A stretch of DNA of 9,532 bases, taken from NCBI GenBank assembly GCA_017999135.1, contig JAGOBT010000084.1, positions 1-9,532 on the forward strand. Direction: 5' to 3'. Every line of letters begins with the position of its first letter. The stretch's first letter is position 1. Both the position numbers and the translations under genes were made by a program. The DNA is from Burkholderiaceae bacterium (lineage in GTDB: Bacteria; Pseudomonadota; Gammaproteobacteria; Burkholderiales; Burkholderiaceae_C). The notes beneath the pieces are model-generated. The model was not told the DNA's origin. It worked only from the letters and a program-made list of their open reading frames with translations, and ran no database searches. Below, one piece after another: positions 1 through 6,075 of this stretch.

Positions 1-299
1 TGGTGATGATCGACGAAGACAACGTGGCCCAGTGGGCGCAGGACCGCGACGTGCAGTTCAGCGACTTCAAGAGCCTGTGCCGCAGCGCCGAAGTGCAGGC
101 CCTGATCGACGAAGAGATCAACAAGGTGAACAAGCAGTTCGCCCGTGTCGAGCAGATCAAGCAGTTCCGCCTGATCGAGCAGCGCCTGACGGCCGAAGAC
201 GAAGAGCTGACGCCGACGATGAAGCTCAAGCGCTCGCTGATCAACAAGAAGTACGCCAACATGATCGAGGGCATGTACAGCGGCAAGAACGCTGGCTGA
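1..299 (+). CDS. Long-chain acyl-CoA synthetase (AMP-binding, ANL superfamily), C-terminal fragment
   Basis: The frame is open from the left edge to a TGA at 297-299, so only about the last 98 residues are present and the true start lies outside. The fragment looks like the mobile C-terminal subdomain of long-chain fatty-acid CoA ligases. A charged helix (QVKN-type, 'EEINKVNKQFARVEQIKQF') is followed by 'FRLIEQRLTAEDEELTPTMK' and then LKR. In this family the 'ELTPT-x-KLKR' segment carries the lysine that completes the adenylation site, and it is intact here. The chain ends with 'INKKYANMIEGMY', a usual end for these enzymes. The family activates fatty or aryl acids with ATP and CoA through an acyl-AMP. 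The substrate cannot be told from this fragment. The gene converges on the HipA-like gene at 310 with a 10-bp gap, and the two stop codons lie in one shared hairpin. Confidence 0.88.
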   Translation, partial: VMIDEDNVAQWAQDRDVQFSDFKSLCRSAEVQALIDEEINKVNKQFARVEQIKQFRLIEQRLTAEDEELTPTMKLKRSLINKKYANMIEGMYSGKNAG

Positions 300-318
300 C
301 GGGCCTGCGTCAGCCGGC
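291..318. terminator. Hairpin spanning both stop codons of two convergent genes, possible bidirectional terminator
   Basis: GGCTGAC (294-300) and GTCAGCC (309-315) form a perfect 7-bp inverted repeat with loop GGGCCTGC. A T:G position (293/316) and two more G:C pairs (291-292 with 317-318) extend the stem to about 10 bp. The TGA of the acyl-CoA synthetase (297-299) and the TGA of the HipA-like gene (310-312 on the other strand) both fall inside it. No T-run follows on either strand, so it is not a classical intrinsic terminator. In high-GC bacteria such stems between convergent genes often act as terminators or 3'-end stabilisers. The symmetry is seen; the role is inferred. Confidence 0.45.
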
Positions 319-1603
319 GTCGGCCAGGCGCTGTGCCATCGCCGCGGCCAGTTGCCTGAAACCGAGCGGTGCGGCCGGCAGGTCGTGCGCCCGCTGCCAG
401 AACTGCAACGCCACCGGCCGTGCGGCGCTGGCCAGATCCCTGGCGTCGGGCGTGAACGGCAGCCAGTCGAGCTCTCCGCTCTGCACATCAGGTCGCCAGC
501 GCATCGGCAGCATGTCATAGACCGGTGCCAGGCTGAAGCGGCCGCGGGCGGCATCCGCCGGGCTGCCCACCACCAGGCTCAGGTTGCCGAAGTGCATGTC
601 GGTGTTGCCGATGAGGCGGCCGAACTGGAGCAGGGCGCTGGCCTGGGCCGCTGCGTCGACAGGCAGCCGGCGCTGCGCTGCCAAGGCCTGGCAAGTGGCC
701 GCCCAGTCGCGCCGCGGCCCGGGCACGAAGGCGTCGTGCACGGCATCCAGCGGCACCACGTGGCGGGCCCCTGCCGTCCCGATGCGGTCGTATCGTGTGC
801 TGATCAGGTCGGTGCGTTGGTCGCTGCACAGGATCCGGGCGTCGGCCACCGGCACGCCGTGCGCGGCCAGCACCTGCAGCGCCAAGGCTTCGGCCTGCAG
901 CAGGATCGACCAGCGGTCGCCAAACGGCGTGCCCAGCGGTGGCGAGAACTTCACCAGCCAGTGCGCCTGCCCACCATCCGTGACGCCGGCACACAGGAAC
1001 TTGGCTTGCTCACCGCCGGCCGACGAGCCCGCCGGCAGGGTGCTTTGCCACCGCCAGGGCCTGGGCGTCCAGAAAGGCCGGCAGCGCCGCGGGATCGGCC
1101 GGCGCCTGGGGCTGGGCGGGTGCCGTCAGATCGCCCAGCGCAACGGCACCGGGCAGGTCGTGCACCTGGCGCAACAGCAATGCCAGCAGCTGGGCGATCC
1201 GCCAACGCTCGAGGTTGGCGTCATAGCCTGCCGCCAGCACGCTGCGCGCCCACAAGCGCCCCAGAAAGCCTTGCAGGCGCATGGGCGCCAGCAGCCACGG
1301 CAGGCGGCCTGCGGCCAGCAGATCGATGCCGTCGGCCTGCAGGTGCAGGCGTTCACCGCCCAGGTGCGTGAGCTGGCCCCATGCCTGGCGCTGGCCGGAC
1401 TCGTCCGTCCAGAACAGCGGCTGCTGGCCCGGCAGACCCAGCAGCGGCTGGGCCAGTGCATAGCGGGCGCTGCGCTGACGGCCCAGCACCACCAGCGGCG
1501 GCTGGCCCAGCGCCAGCTGCTGCCGGGCCAGGCGTGACAGCAGCCGCGACAGCGTGGGCTGGCTCTTGCCCAGCAGCTGCTGCAACTGGGCCGAGCTGGC
1601 CAC
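310..1603 (-). pseudogene. HipA/YjjJ-type Ser/Thr kinase with N-terminal winged helix, frameshifted
   Basis: Two reading frames together make one protein of about 430 residues, close to the length of E. coli YjjJ (a HipA homologue). The upstream frame (1603 to the TGA at 1010-1012) begins with a winged-helix-like segment ('SSAQLQQLLGKSQPTLSRLL') and the HipA N-terminal subdomain. The downstream frame runs from about 1030 to the stop at 310 and holds the kinase core. It has 'AGGEQAKFL', 'VKFSPPLGTPFGDRW', the catalytic-type 'GNTDMHFGN' (about 583-609) and 'APVYDM' with the metal-binding Asp (about 511-528). Removing one base from the CCC at 1028-1030 restores 'PAGGSSAGGEQAKF', the Gly/Ser-rich motif expected in this family. 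A single-base insertion there is therefore the simplest explanation. The start is also uncertain. GTG 1603 is the first ordinary start in frame, but domain-like sequence ('DQLVLLTELSRRG') continues upstream without an ATG to about 1650. As written the gene cannot make an intact kinase. It could be a true pseudogene or a sequencing error. No HipB-like partner is seen beside it. Confidence 0.8.
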
Positions 1604-1802
1604 ACCACGGCGACTCAGTTCGGTCAGCAGGACGAGTTGATCGGTGAGTTCGGGGTCGCTGATGAATGAGAAACAGCGCCTATCAGGAGCGCCGGTTCTG
1701 GCATCCTGCGCGACAGCCTTCCTGCGAAATTCCGCCCTTCACCGAGGCAGAAAGCATGGCTTGAAGAGTCTGCCTGAATAGAAAATGAATAGAAATTCAG
1801 GA
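1604..1802. other. Spacer between the oxidoreductase gene and the HipA-like gene
   Basis: This 199-bp stretch lies downstream of the oxidoreductase stop and upstream of the HipA-like reading frame, both on the - strand. It is less G/C-rich than its surroundings, especially near 1750-1800. The part next to 1603 (to about 1650) probably still encodes the N-terminus of the HipA-like protein. A short - strand frame begins with ATG at 1704 ('MPEPALLIGAVSHSSATP') and stops at 1624. It lies in the same phase as the C-terminal half of the HipA-like gene, so it may be that gene's original start, separated by a second indel. The repeat block at 1773-1801 is listed separately. No convincing -35/-10 pair was identified. 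Confidence 0.5.
1773..1801. repeat. Repeat block: tandem TGAATAGAAA inside a CCTGAAT/ATTCAGG inverted repeat
   Basis: TGAATAGAAA occurs twice, at 1775-1784 and 1786-1795. The copies are perfect and start 11 bp apart, about one helical turn. The block is bounded by the perfect 7-bp inverted repeat CCTGAAT (1773-1779) and ATTCAGG (1795-1801). It sits just past the oxidoreductase stop (1803-1805) and upstream of the HipA-like gene, in an A/T-rich island within G/C-rich DNA. Same-face spacing suggests an operator for a DNA-binding protein, perhaps controlling the HipA-like gene. A 15-nt loop and the absence of a following T-run make an intrinsic terminator less likely. The symmetry is seen; the function is inferred. 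Confidence 0.5.
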
Positions 1803-4800
1803 TCACGCTACAGCACGTGCACCGCCAGCCCGCCACTGCGCCAGCAGCCGTTCCCACTTCGGCTTGACGGCGGCCAGGTGCCGCGCCTTCACATGGCCAT
1901 AGCCGCGGATGTCTTCAGGCAGGCGGGCGATCTCCAGTGCGGCGTCCAGGTTGGTGGCATTCATCCCGCGCAGCAGTTCCTCGATGGTGCTGCGGTACTC
2001 GCCGATCAGCGCCCGCTCGGTGCGGCGCTCCGCGGTCTTGCCGAAGATGTCCAGCGGGCCACCGCGCAGGCCCTTCAGCTTGGCCAGCAGGCCGAAAGCG
2101 CTGCGCATCCACGGCCCGAAGGCCTGCTTGACTGGCTGGCCCTGCGCATCCACCTTGCCCAGGATGGGCGGCGCCAGGTGGTGCACCAGCTTGTAGTCCT
2201 TGCCCAATTCGCCCTCGAACATGCCGGCGATCTTGGCGGTGAAGGCCACGTCGGTGTGCAGCCGGGCCACCTCGTACTCGTCCTTGTAGGCCATCAGCTT
2301 GAACAGGTAGCGGGCCACCGCCTCGGTCAGGCGGGTGCTGTTCAGCGCGCCCTCGGCCTGGCGTACGCGGGCGACAAAGTCGGCGTACTGGCCGGCATAG
2401 GCCGCATCCTGGTAGCCGGTGAGAAAGTCGACCCGCTTGGCGATCATGTCGTCCAGCGACGGCTTCTTGACGAACTGGATGACCTGCGCGGCCTTGAACA
2501 GCGCCTGCACCGCCGCCAGGTCGTGCGCGCAGCGGCGGCCCCATTCGAAGGCGGCCTGGTTGTTCTCGATCTGGGTGCCATTCAGCTCGATGGCGCGCAG
2601 CAGCGCGGCGCGGCCCAGCGGCACGCGGCCCTGCTGCCAGGCGTAGCCCAGCAGCAGTGGGTTGGCATAGATGCTGTCGCCCAGCAGCTGCACCGCCACC
2701 TGCTCGGCGTCCAGCACGCCCAGCTGGCTGCGGCCCACGGCACCCACCAGCGCGGCCTCGCAGCCAGCGGTGGGCGCCTGCCAGTCGGCGCTCTTCACAA
2801 ACGCGGCGGTGGGCGTGGCGTGGCTGTTCATCGCCACGTAGGTGGTGCCTTCGCGCATCAGCGCCAGCGTGGCCTTGCCGGCGGCCACGATGTTGTCGCA
2901 GGCGATCACGAGATCGGCCTTGGCCGTGTCGACCTTGGTGGTGTGGATGGCCTCGGGCGTGCGGGCGATCTGGATGTGGCTCCAGGTGGCGCCACCCTTC
3001 TGCGCCAGGCCGGCTGAATCCTGCGTGACCACGCCCTTGCCTTCCAGGTGCGCGGCCATGCCCAGCAGCTGGCCGATGGTGATGACGCCGGTGCCACCGA
3101 CGCCCGCCACCACGATGCCCCAGGCCCGGTCGCGGCCCGCAGTGTCCAGCGCCAGTGGCAGCACGGGCTCGGGAATGGCGGGCAGGGTGGCCGGGTCGGG
3201 CCGCGTGGACTTCTTCGGCTTCTTCAGCTGGCCGCCTTCCACGGTGACGAAGCTGGGGCAGAAGCCCTTGGTGCAGGAGTAATCCTTGTTGCAGCTGTTC
3301 TGGTTGATCTGGCGCTTGCGGCCGAATTCGGTCTCCAGCGGCTCCACGCTCAGGCAGTTGCTCTGCACGCCGCAGTCACCGCAGCCTTCACACACCAGTT
3401 CGTTGATCACCACCCGCTTGGCCGGGTCGACCATCTTGCCGCGCTTGCGGCGGCGGCGCTTCTCGGTGGCGCAGGTCTGGTCGTAGATCAGGATGCTGCA
3501 GCCGGGCACTTCGCGCAGTTCACGCTGCACCTGGTCCAGATCGTCCCGGTGGCGCACCGTCACGCCCGGCGCCAGCTGCAGCGCGCCGTTGTACTTGCCG
3601 GGGTCGTCAGTCACGATGACGATCTGCTTCGCGCCTTCGGCCTCCAGCACGCGGGTCATCTGCGGCACCGTCAGGATGCCGTCCACCGGCTGGCCGCCGG
3701 TCATGGCCACCGCGTCGTTGTAGAGGATCTTGTAGGTGATGTTCACCCCGGCGGCAATGCTTTGGCGGATGGCCAGGCTGCCTGAGTGATAGAACGTGCC
3801 GTCGCCCAGGTTGGCGAACATGTGGGGCCGCTTGCTGAAGTGGGCCTGGCCGATCCAGGGCGTGCCTTCTCCGCCCATCTGGGTGAAGCCGATGGTCTCG
3901 CGGTCCATCCAGGTGGCCATGAAGTGGCAGCCAATGCCGGCCATGGCCCGGCTGCCCTCGGGCACCTTGGTGCTGGTGTTGTGCGGGCAGCCGCTGCAGA
4001 ACCAGGGCTGGCGGTCAGCGCCGCCCACGGTACCGGTGGCCATGGCGCGCTCCTTGGCTTCCAGCACGCCGAGGCGGGCGTCCATGCGCGCCACGATGTC
4101 ATCGGGGACACCCAGTTTCTTCAGTCGCTTGGCGATGGCCTGGGCGATGATGGCCGGCGTCAGGTCGGCATTGGCGCGCAGCAGCCAGTTGCCGCTGGGG
4201 TTGGCCTGGCTCCATTCGCCGCCCGAGCTGTCGCCCTCCACCTCGTCGAATTTGCCCAGCACGTTGGGGCGCACGTCGGGCCGCCAGTTGTAAAGCTCTT
4301 CCTTCAGCTGGTATTCGATGACCTGGCGCTTCTCTTCCACCACCAGGATCTCCTGCAGGCCCTGGGCGAAATCGCGGGTGATGGTGGCTTCCAGCGGCCA
4401 CACCACGTTCACCTTGTGCAGGCGGATGCCCAGCTGGCGGCAGGTGTCGTCGTCCAGGCCCAGGTCGGCCAGGGCCTGGCGGGTGTCGTTGAAGGCCTTG
4501 CCGCTGGCGATGATGCCGAAGCGGTCGTTCGGCCCGGCGATCACGTTGTGGTTCAGCTTGTTGGCGCGCACATAGGCCAGCGCCGCATACCACTTGAAGT
4601 CGAACAGCCGCGCCTCCTGCACCAGGGCCGCGTCGGGCCAGCGGATGTGCAGGCCACCGGGCGGCATCTGGAAGTCGTCGGGCAGGATGATGTTCACCCG
4701 TTCGGGCGACACATCGATGCTGGCCGAGCTTTCCACCACTTCCTGGATGGTCTTCATCGATGTCCAGACGCCGGCAAAGCGGCTCATCGCGAAGGCATGC

Positions 4801-5384
4801 AGGCCCAGGTCGAGGATTTCCTGCGCGCTGCTCGGAAAGAACACCGGCAGGCCGCAGGCCTTGAAGATGTGGTCGCTCTGGTGCGCGGCGGTGCTGCTCT
4901 TGGCCACATGGTCGTCGCCGGCCAGGGCGATCACGCCGCCGTGCGGCGCCGTGCCGGCCATGTTGGCGTGCTTGAACACGTCGCTGCAGCGGTCCACGCC
5001 CGGGCCCTTGCCGTACCAGATGCCGAACACGCCGTCGTGCTTCTTGTTGGCGGGGTCGAACTCGATCTGCTGCGTGCCCCACACCGCAGTGGCGGCCAGT
5101 TCCTCGTTGACCCCGGGTTGGAACACGATGTGCTGGGCCGCCAGGTGCTGCTTGGCCTGCCACAGCGCCTGGTCGTAGCCGCCCAGCGGGCTGCCGCGGT
5201 AGCCGCTGATGAAGCCGGCTGTGTTCAGCCCGGCGGCGGCGTCACGCTGGCGCTGCAGCATCGGCAGGCGCACCAGCGCCTGGATGCCCGACATGAAGGC
5301 CCGGCCGGCCGGCAGGGTGTACTTGTCGTCGAGCGTCACGCGCTCCAGGGCCTGGCGAATGGACTCGGGCAAAGGTGCGTTCAT
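1803..5384 (-). CDS. Single-chain indolepyruvate ferredoxin oxidoreductase (fused TPP, Fe-S and gamma domains)
   Basis: This 1193-residue protein belongs to the thiamine-pyrophosphate-dependent 2-oxoacid:ferredoxin oxidoreductases. They turn indolepyruvate or phenylpyruvate plus CoA into the aryl-acetyl-CoA, CO2 and reduced ferredoxin in the cytoplasm. Domains in order: a pyrimidine-binding-like domain (about 25-330, with 'GFISGYRGSPLGGYD' at 57-71); a TPP domain with 'CSGCPH' (463-468) and GDGT (527-530), then 'YNDAVAMTGGQ' (555-565); a ferredoxin-like segment 'CEGCGDCGVQSNC' (665-677) with further Cys at 698, 704 and 709; a gamma-type domain with 'GVGGTGVIT' (761-769) and 'QDSAGLAQKGGATWSHI' (788-804); and a C-terminal helical extension (about 960-1190) usual in the fused proteins. 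Archaeal relatives carry these parts on two chains. Length and motifs look complete, so it should be functional. The start ATG has GGAG 9 nt upstream. It is divergent from an Lrp-type gene, which probably regulates it. Whether Phe, Tyr, Trp or another 2-oxoacid precursor is the physiological substrate cannot be told from sequence. Confidence 0.95.
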   Translation of the reverse strand: MNAPLPESIRQALERVTLDDKYTLPAGRAFMSGIQALVRLPMLQRQRDAAAGLNTAGFISGYRGSPLGGYDQALWQAKQHLAAQHIVFQPGVNEELAATAVWGTQQIEFDPANKKHDGVFGIWYGKGPGVDRCSDVFKHANMAGTAPHGGVIALAGDDHVAKSSTAAHQSDHIFKACGLPVFFPSSAQEILDLGLHAFAMSRFAGVWTSMKTIQEVVESSASIDVSPERVNIILPDDFQMPPGGLHIRWPDAALVQEARLFDFKWYAALAYVRANKLNHNVIAGPNDRFGIIASGKAFNDTRQALADLGLDDDTCRQLGIRLHKVNVVWPLEATITRDFAQGLQEILVVEEKRQVIEYQLKEELYNWRPDVRPNVLGKFDEVEGDSSGGEWSQANPSGNWLLRANADLTPAIIAQAIAKRLKKLGVPDDIVARMDARLGVLEAKERAMATGTVGGADRQPWFCSGCPHNTSTKVPEGSRAMAGIGCHFMATWMDRETIGFTQMGGEGTPWIGQAHFSKRPHMFANLGDGTFYHSGSLAIRQSIAAGVNITYKILYNDAVAMTGGQPVDGILTVPQMTRVLEAEGAKQIVIVTDDPGKYNGALQLAPGVTVRHRDDLDQVQRELREVPGCSILIYDQTCATEKRRRRKRGKMVDPAKRVVINELVCEGCGDCGVQSNCLSVEPLETEFGRKRQINQNSCNKDYSCTKGFCPSFVTVEGGQLKKPKKSTRPDPATLPAIPEPVLPLALDTAGRDRAWGIVVAGVGGTGVITIGQLLGMAAHLEGKGVVTQDSAGLAQKGGATWSHIQIARTPEAIHTTKVDTAKADLVIACDNIVAAGKATLALMREGTTYVAMNSHATPTAAFVKSADWQAPTAGCEAALVGAVGRSQLGVLDAEQVAVQLLGDSIYANPLLLGYAWQQGRVPLGRAALLRAIELNGTQIENNQAAFEWGRRCAHDLAAVQALFKAAQVIQFVKKPSLDDMIAKRVDFLTGYQDAAYAGQYADFVARVRQAEGALNSTRLTEAVARYLFKLMAYKDEYEVARLHTDVAFTAKIAGMFEGELGKDYKLVHHLAPPILGKVDAQGQPVKQAFGPWMRSAFGLLAKLKGLRGGPLDIFGKTAERRTERALIGEYRSTIEELLRGMNATNLDAALEIARLPEDIRGYGHVKARHLAAVKPKWERLLAQWRAGGARAVA

Positions 5385-5393
5385 GGTGGCGGG

Positions 5394-5397
5394 CTCC
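5394..5397 (-). promoter_or_regulatory. Ribosome binding site of the oxidoreductase gene
   Basis: On the - strand GGAG lies 9 nt before the ATG at 5384-5382. It supports that start over any downstream ATG. Confidence 0.65.
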
Positions 5398-5411
5398 GGG
5401 CTGGGGTCCAG

Positions 5412-5436
5412 GGAGTGTAGGAAATCACTCCAGTGA
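5412..5436. promoter_or_regulatory. Overlapping dyads, candidate Lrp-type operator
   Basis: Two inverted repeats share one arm. GGAGTG (5412-5417) pairs with CACTCC (5426-5431) over an 8-bp spacer, and TCAC (5425-5428) pairs with GTGA (5433-5436) over a 4-bp spacer. They lie 28-52 bp upstream of the oxidoreductase ATG and cover the likely promoter. Lrp/AsnC proteins bind short degenerate palindromes, often several in a row, and commonly act on the gene divergent to their own. The symmetry is seen; the binding partner is inferred. Confidence 0.4.
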
Positions 5437-5493
5437 AGTCTTTTCTTTCTGTGTCGTTGTCGCGATACTCAGCGCAACGAACCAGCCGAATGC

Positions 5494-6075
5494 ATGCCGA
5501 TCCGAGAAAGAATCGCGCCGAACAAGCCGAATTCCGGGAAAACGCTGAGCGACACGCCCGACGCTGACGAGCACCCGGGCGGCGCGCTGGACCGCTATGA
5601 CGTGGCCATCCTCGACGCCCTGCAGCAGGACGCCCGGCTCAGCAACGCCGAGCTGGCCACCCGCATCGGCCTGTCGGCCGCGCCCACCTGGCGCCGGGTG
5701 AAGTGGCTGGAGGCGCAGGGCATCATCACCGGCTACCGCGCCGAGATCGACCGCCGCAAGATCGGCCTGGGTGCGCTGGCCTTCGTGCGGGTGGACGCCG
5801 AGCGCAACAACGCCGACGCCACCCGGGCACTGGAAGACGCCATCCGCGCGCTGCCCGAGGTGGTGGCCTGCCACTACATCAGCGGCGCCGGCACCTTCGA
5901 GCTGCAGGTGCTGACCACCGACCTGGACGCCTACAGCCGCTGGGCCATGGACACGCTGTTCAAGCTGCCCAACGTGAAGGACATCCACACCAGCTTCTCC
6001 CTGGGTGAGGTGAAGGCCGGCGCGGCGCTGCCGTTGGGCCACCTGCGCGCCGCACGGCGCCCGGCCCCCGGATGA
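5494..6075 (+). CDS. Lrp/AsnC-family transcriptional regulator
   Basis: The 193-residue product has the two-part Lrp/AsnC fold. Residues 33-80 form the DNA-binding part ('LDRYDVAILDALQQDARLS', then the helix-turn-helix 'NAELATRIGLSAAPTWRRVK' at 51-70). Residues about 95-175 form the RAM ligand-binding and oligomerisation domain, with 'ACHYISGAGTFELQVLTTDL' at 125-144. Family members are usually 150-165 residues. This one has about 30 extra polar residues at the N-terminus and a basic Arg/Pro-rich tail. ATG 5494 is the only ordinary in-frame start before the conserved part. No strong Shine-Dalgarno precedes it, so the extension could be partly an artefact of start choice. The effector loop reads GAGTFE rather than the common GDYD-type sequence. 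It is divergent from the oxidoreductase and is its likely regulator, with an aromatic amino acid as probable ligand (inference). The stop overlaps the next start as ATGA. Confidence 0.92.
   Translation: MPIRERIAPNKPNSGKTLSDTPDADEHPGGALDRYDVAILDALQQDARLSNAELATRIGLSAAPTWRRVKWLEAQGIITGYRAEIDRRKIGLGALAFVRVDAERNNADATRALEDAIRALPEVVACHYISGAGTFELQVLTTDLDAYSRWAMDTLFKLPNVKDIHTSFSLGEVKAGAALPLGHLRAARRPAPG

Larger units (their letters stand above)
5385..5493. promoter_or_regulatory. Divergent control region between the oxidoreductase and Lrp-type genes
   Basis: These 109 bp must hold the start signals for both genes. For the - strand a weak promoter can be drawn: TACACT as -10 (complement of 5414-5419) and AAGACT as -35 (complement of 5437-5442), 17 bp apart, with an A-rich run just upstream (5441-5449). 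The -10 matches the sigma-70 consensus at 4 of 6 positions and the -35 at only 3. For the + strand, GATACT at 5464-5469 is a possible -10 (4 of 6), but no good -35 is visible. Both would give leaders of only about 20-25 nt. The dyads at 5412-5436 overlap the proposed oxidoreductase promoter, which fits control by the divergent regulator. The exact promoters are guesses. Confidence 0.4.

Noticed and set aside
1010..1032. Programmed frameshifting as explanation for the split HipA-like gene
   Set aside because: No long slippery homopolymer or CTT-TGA-like shift site is seen. The run involved is only three bases, so an indel or sequence error is simpler.
352..1371. Long + strand frames opposite the HipA-like gene (352-1371 and 584-1537)
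   Set aside because: The - strand carries clear HipA kinase motifs. These frames are compositional shadows, rich in Arg, Pro and Gln.
1773..1801. CRISPR-like or mobile-element repeat
   Set aside because: There are only two 10-bp copies with a 1-bp gap, no further units, and no transposase or Cas gene in the window.
1785..3017. 410-codon open frame on the + strand
   Set aside because: It is antisense to the C-terminal third of the oxidoreductase, with repetitive His/Gln/Gly/Leu composition and no recognisable domain.
3786..5420. 544-codon open frame on the + strand opposite the oxidoreductase
   Set aside because: It is a shadow of the - strand gene in high-GC DNA. It is rich in Gly, His, Val and Leu without motifs, and the opposite strand carries complete TPP and Fe-S motifs.
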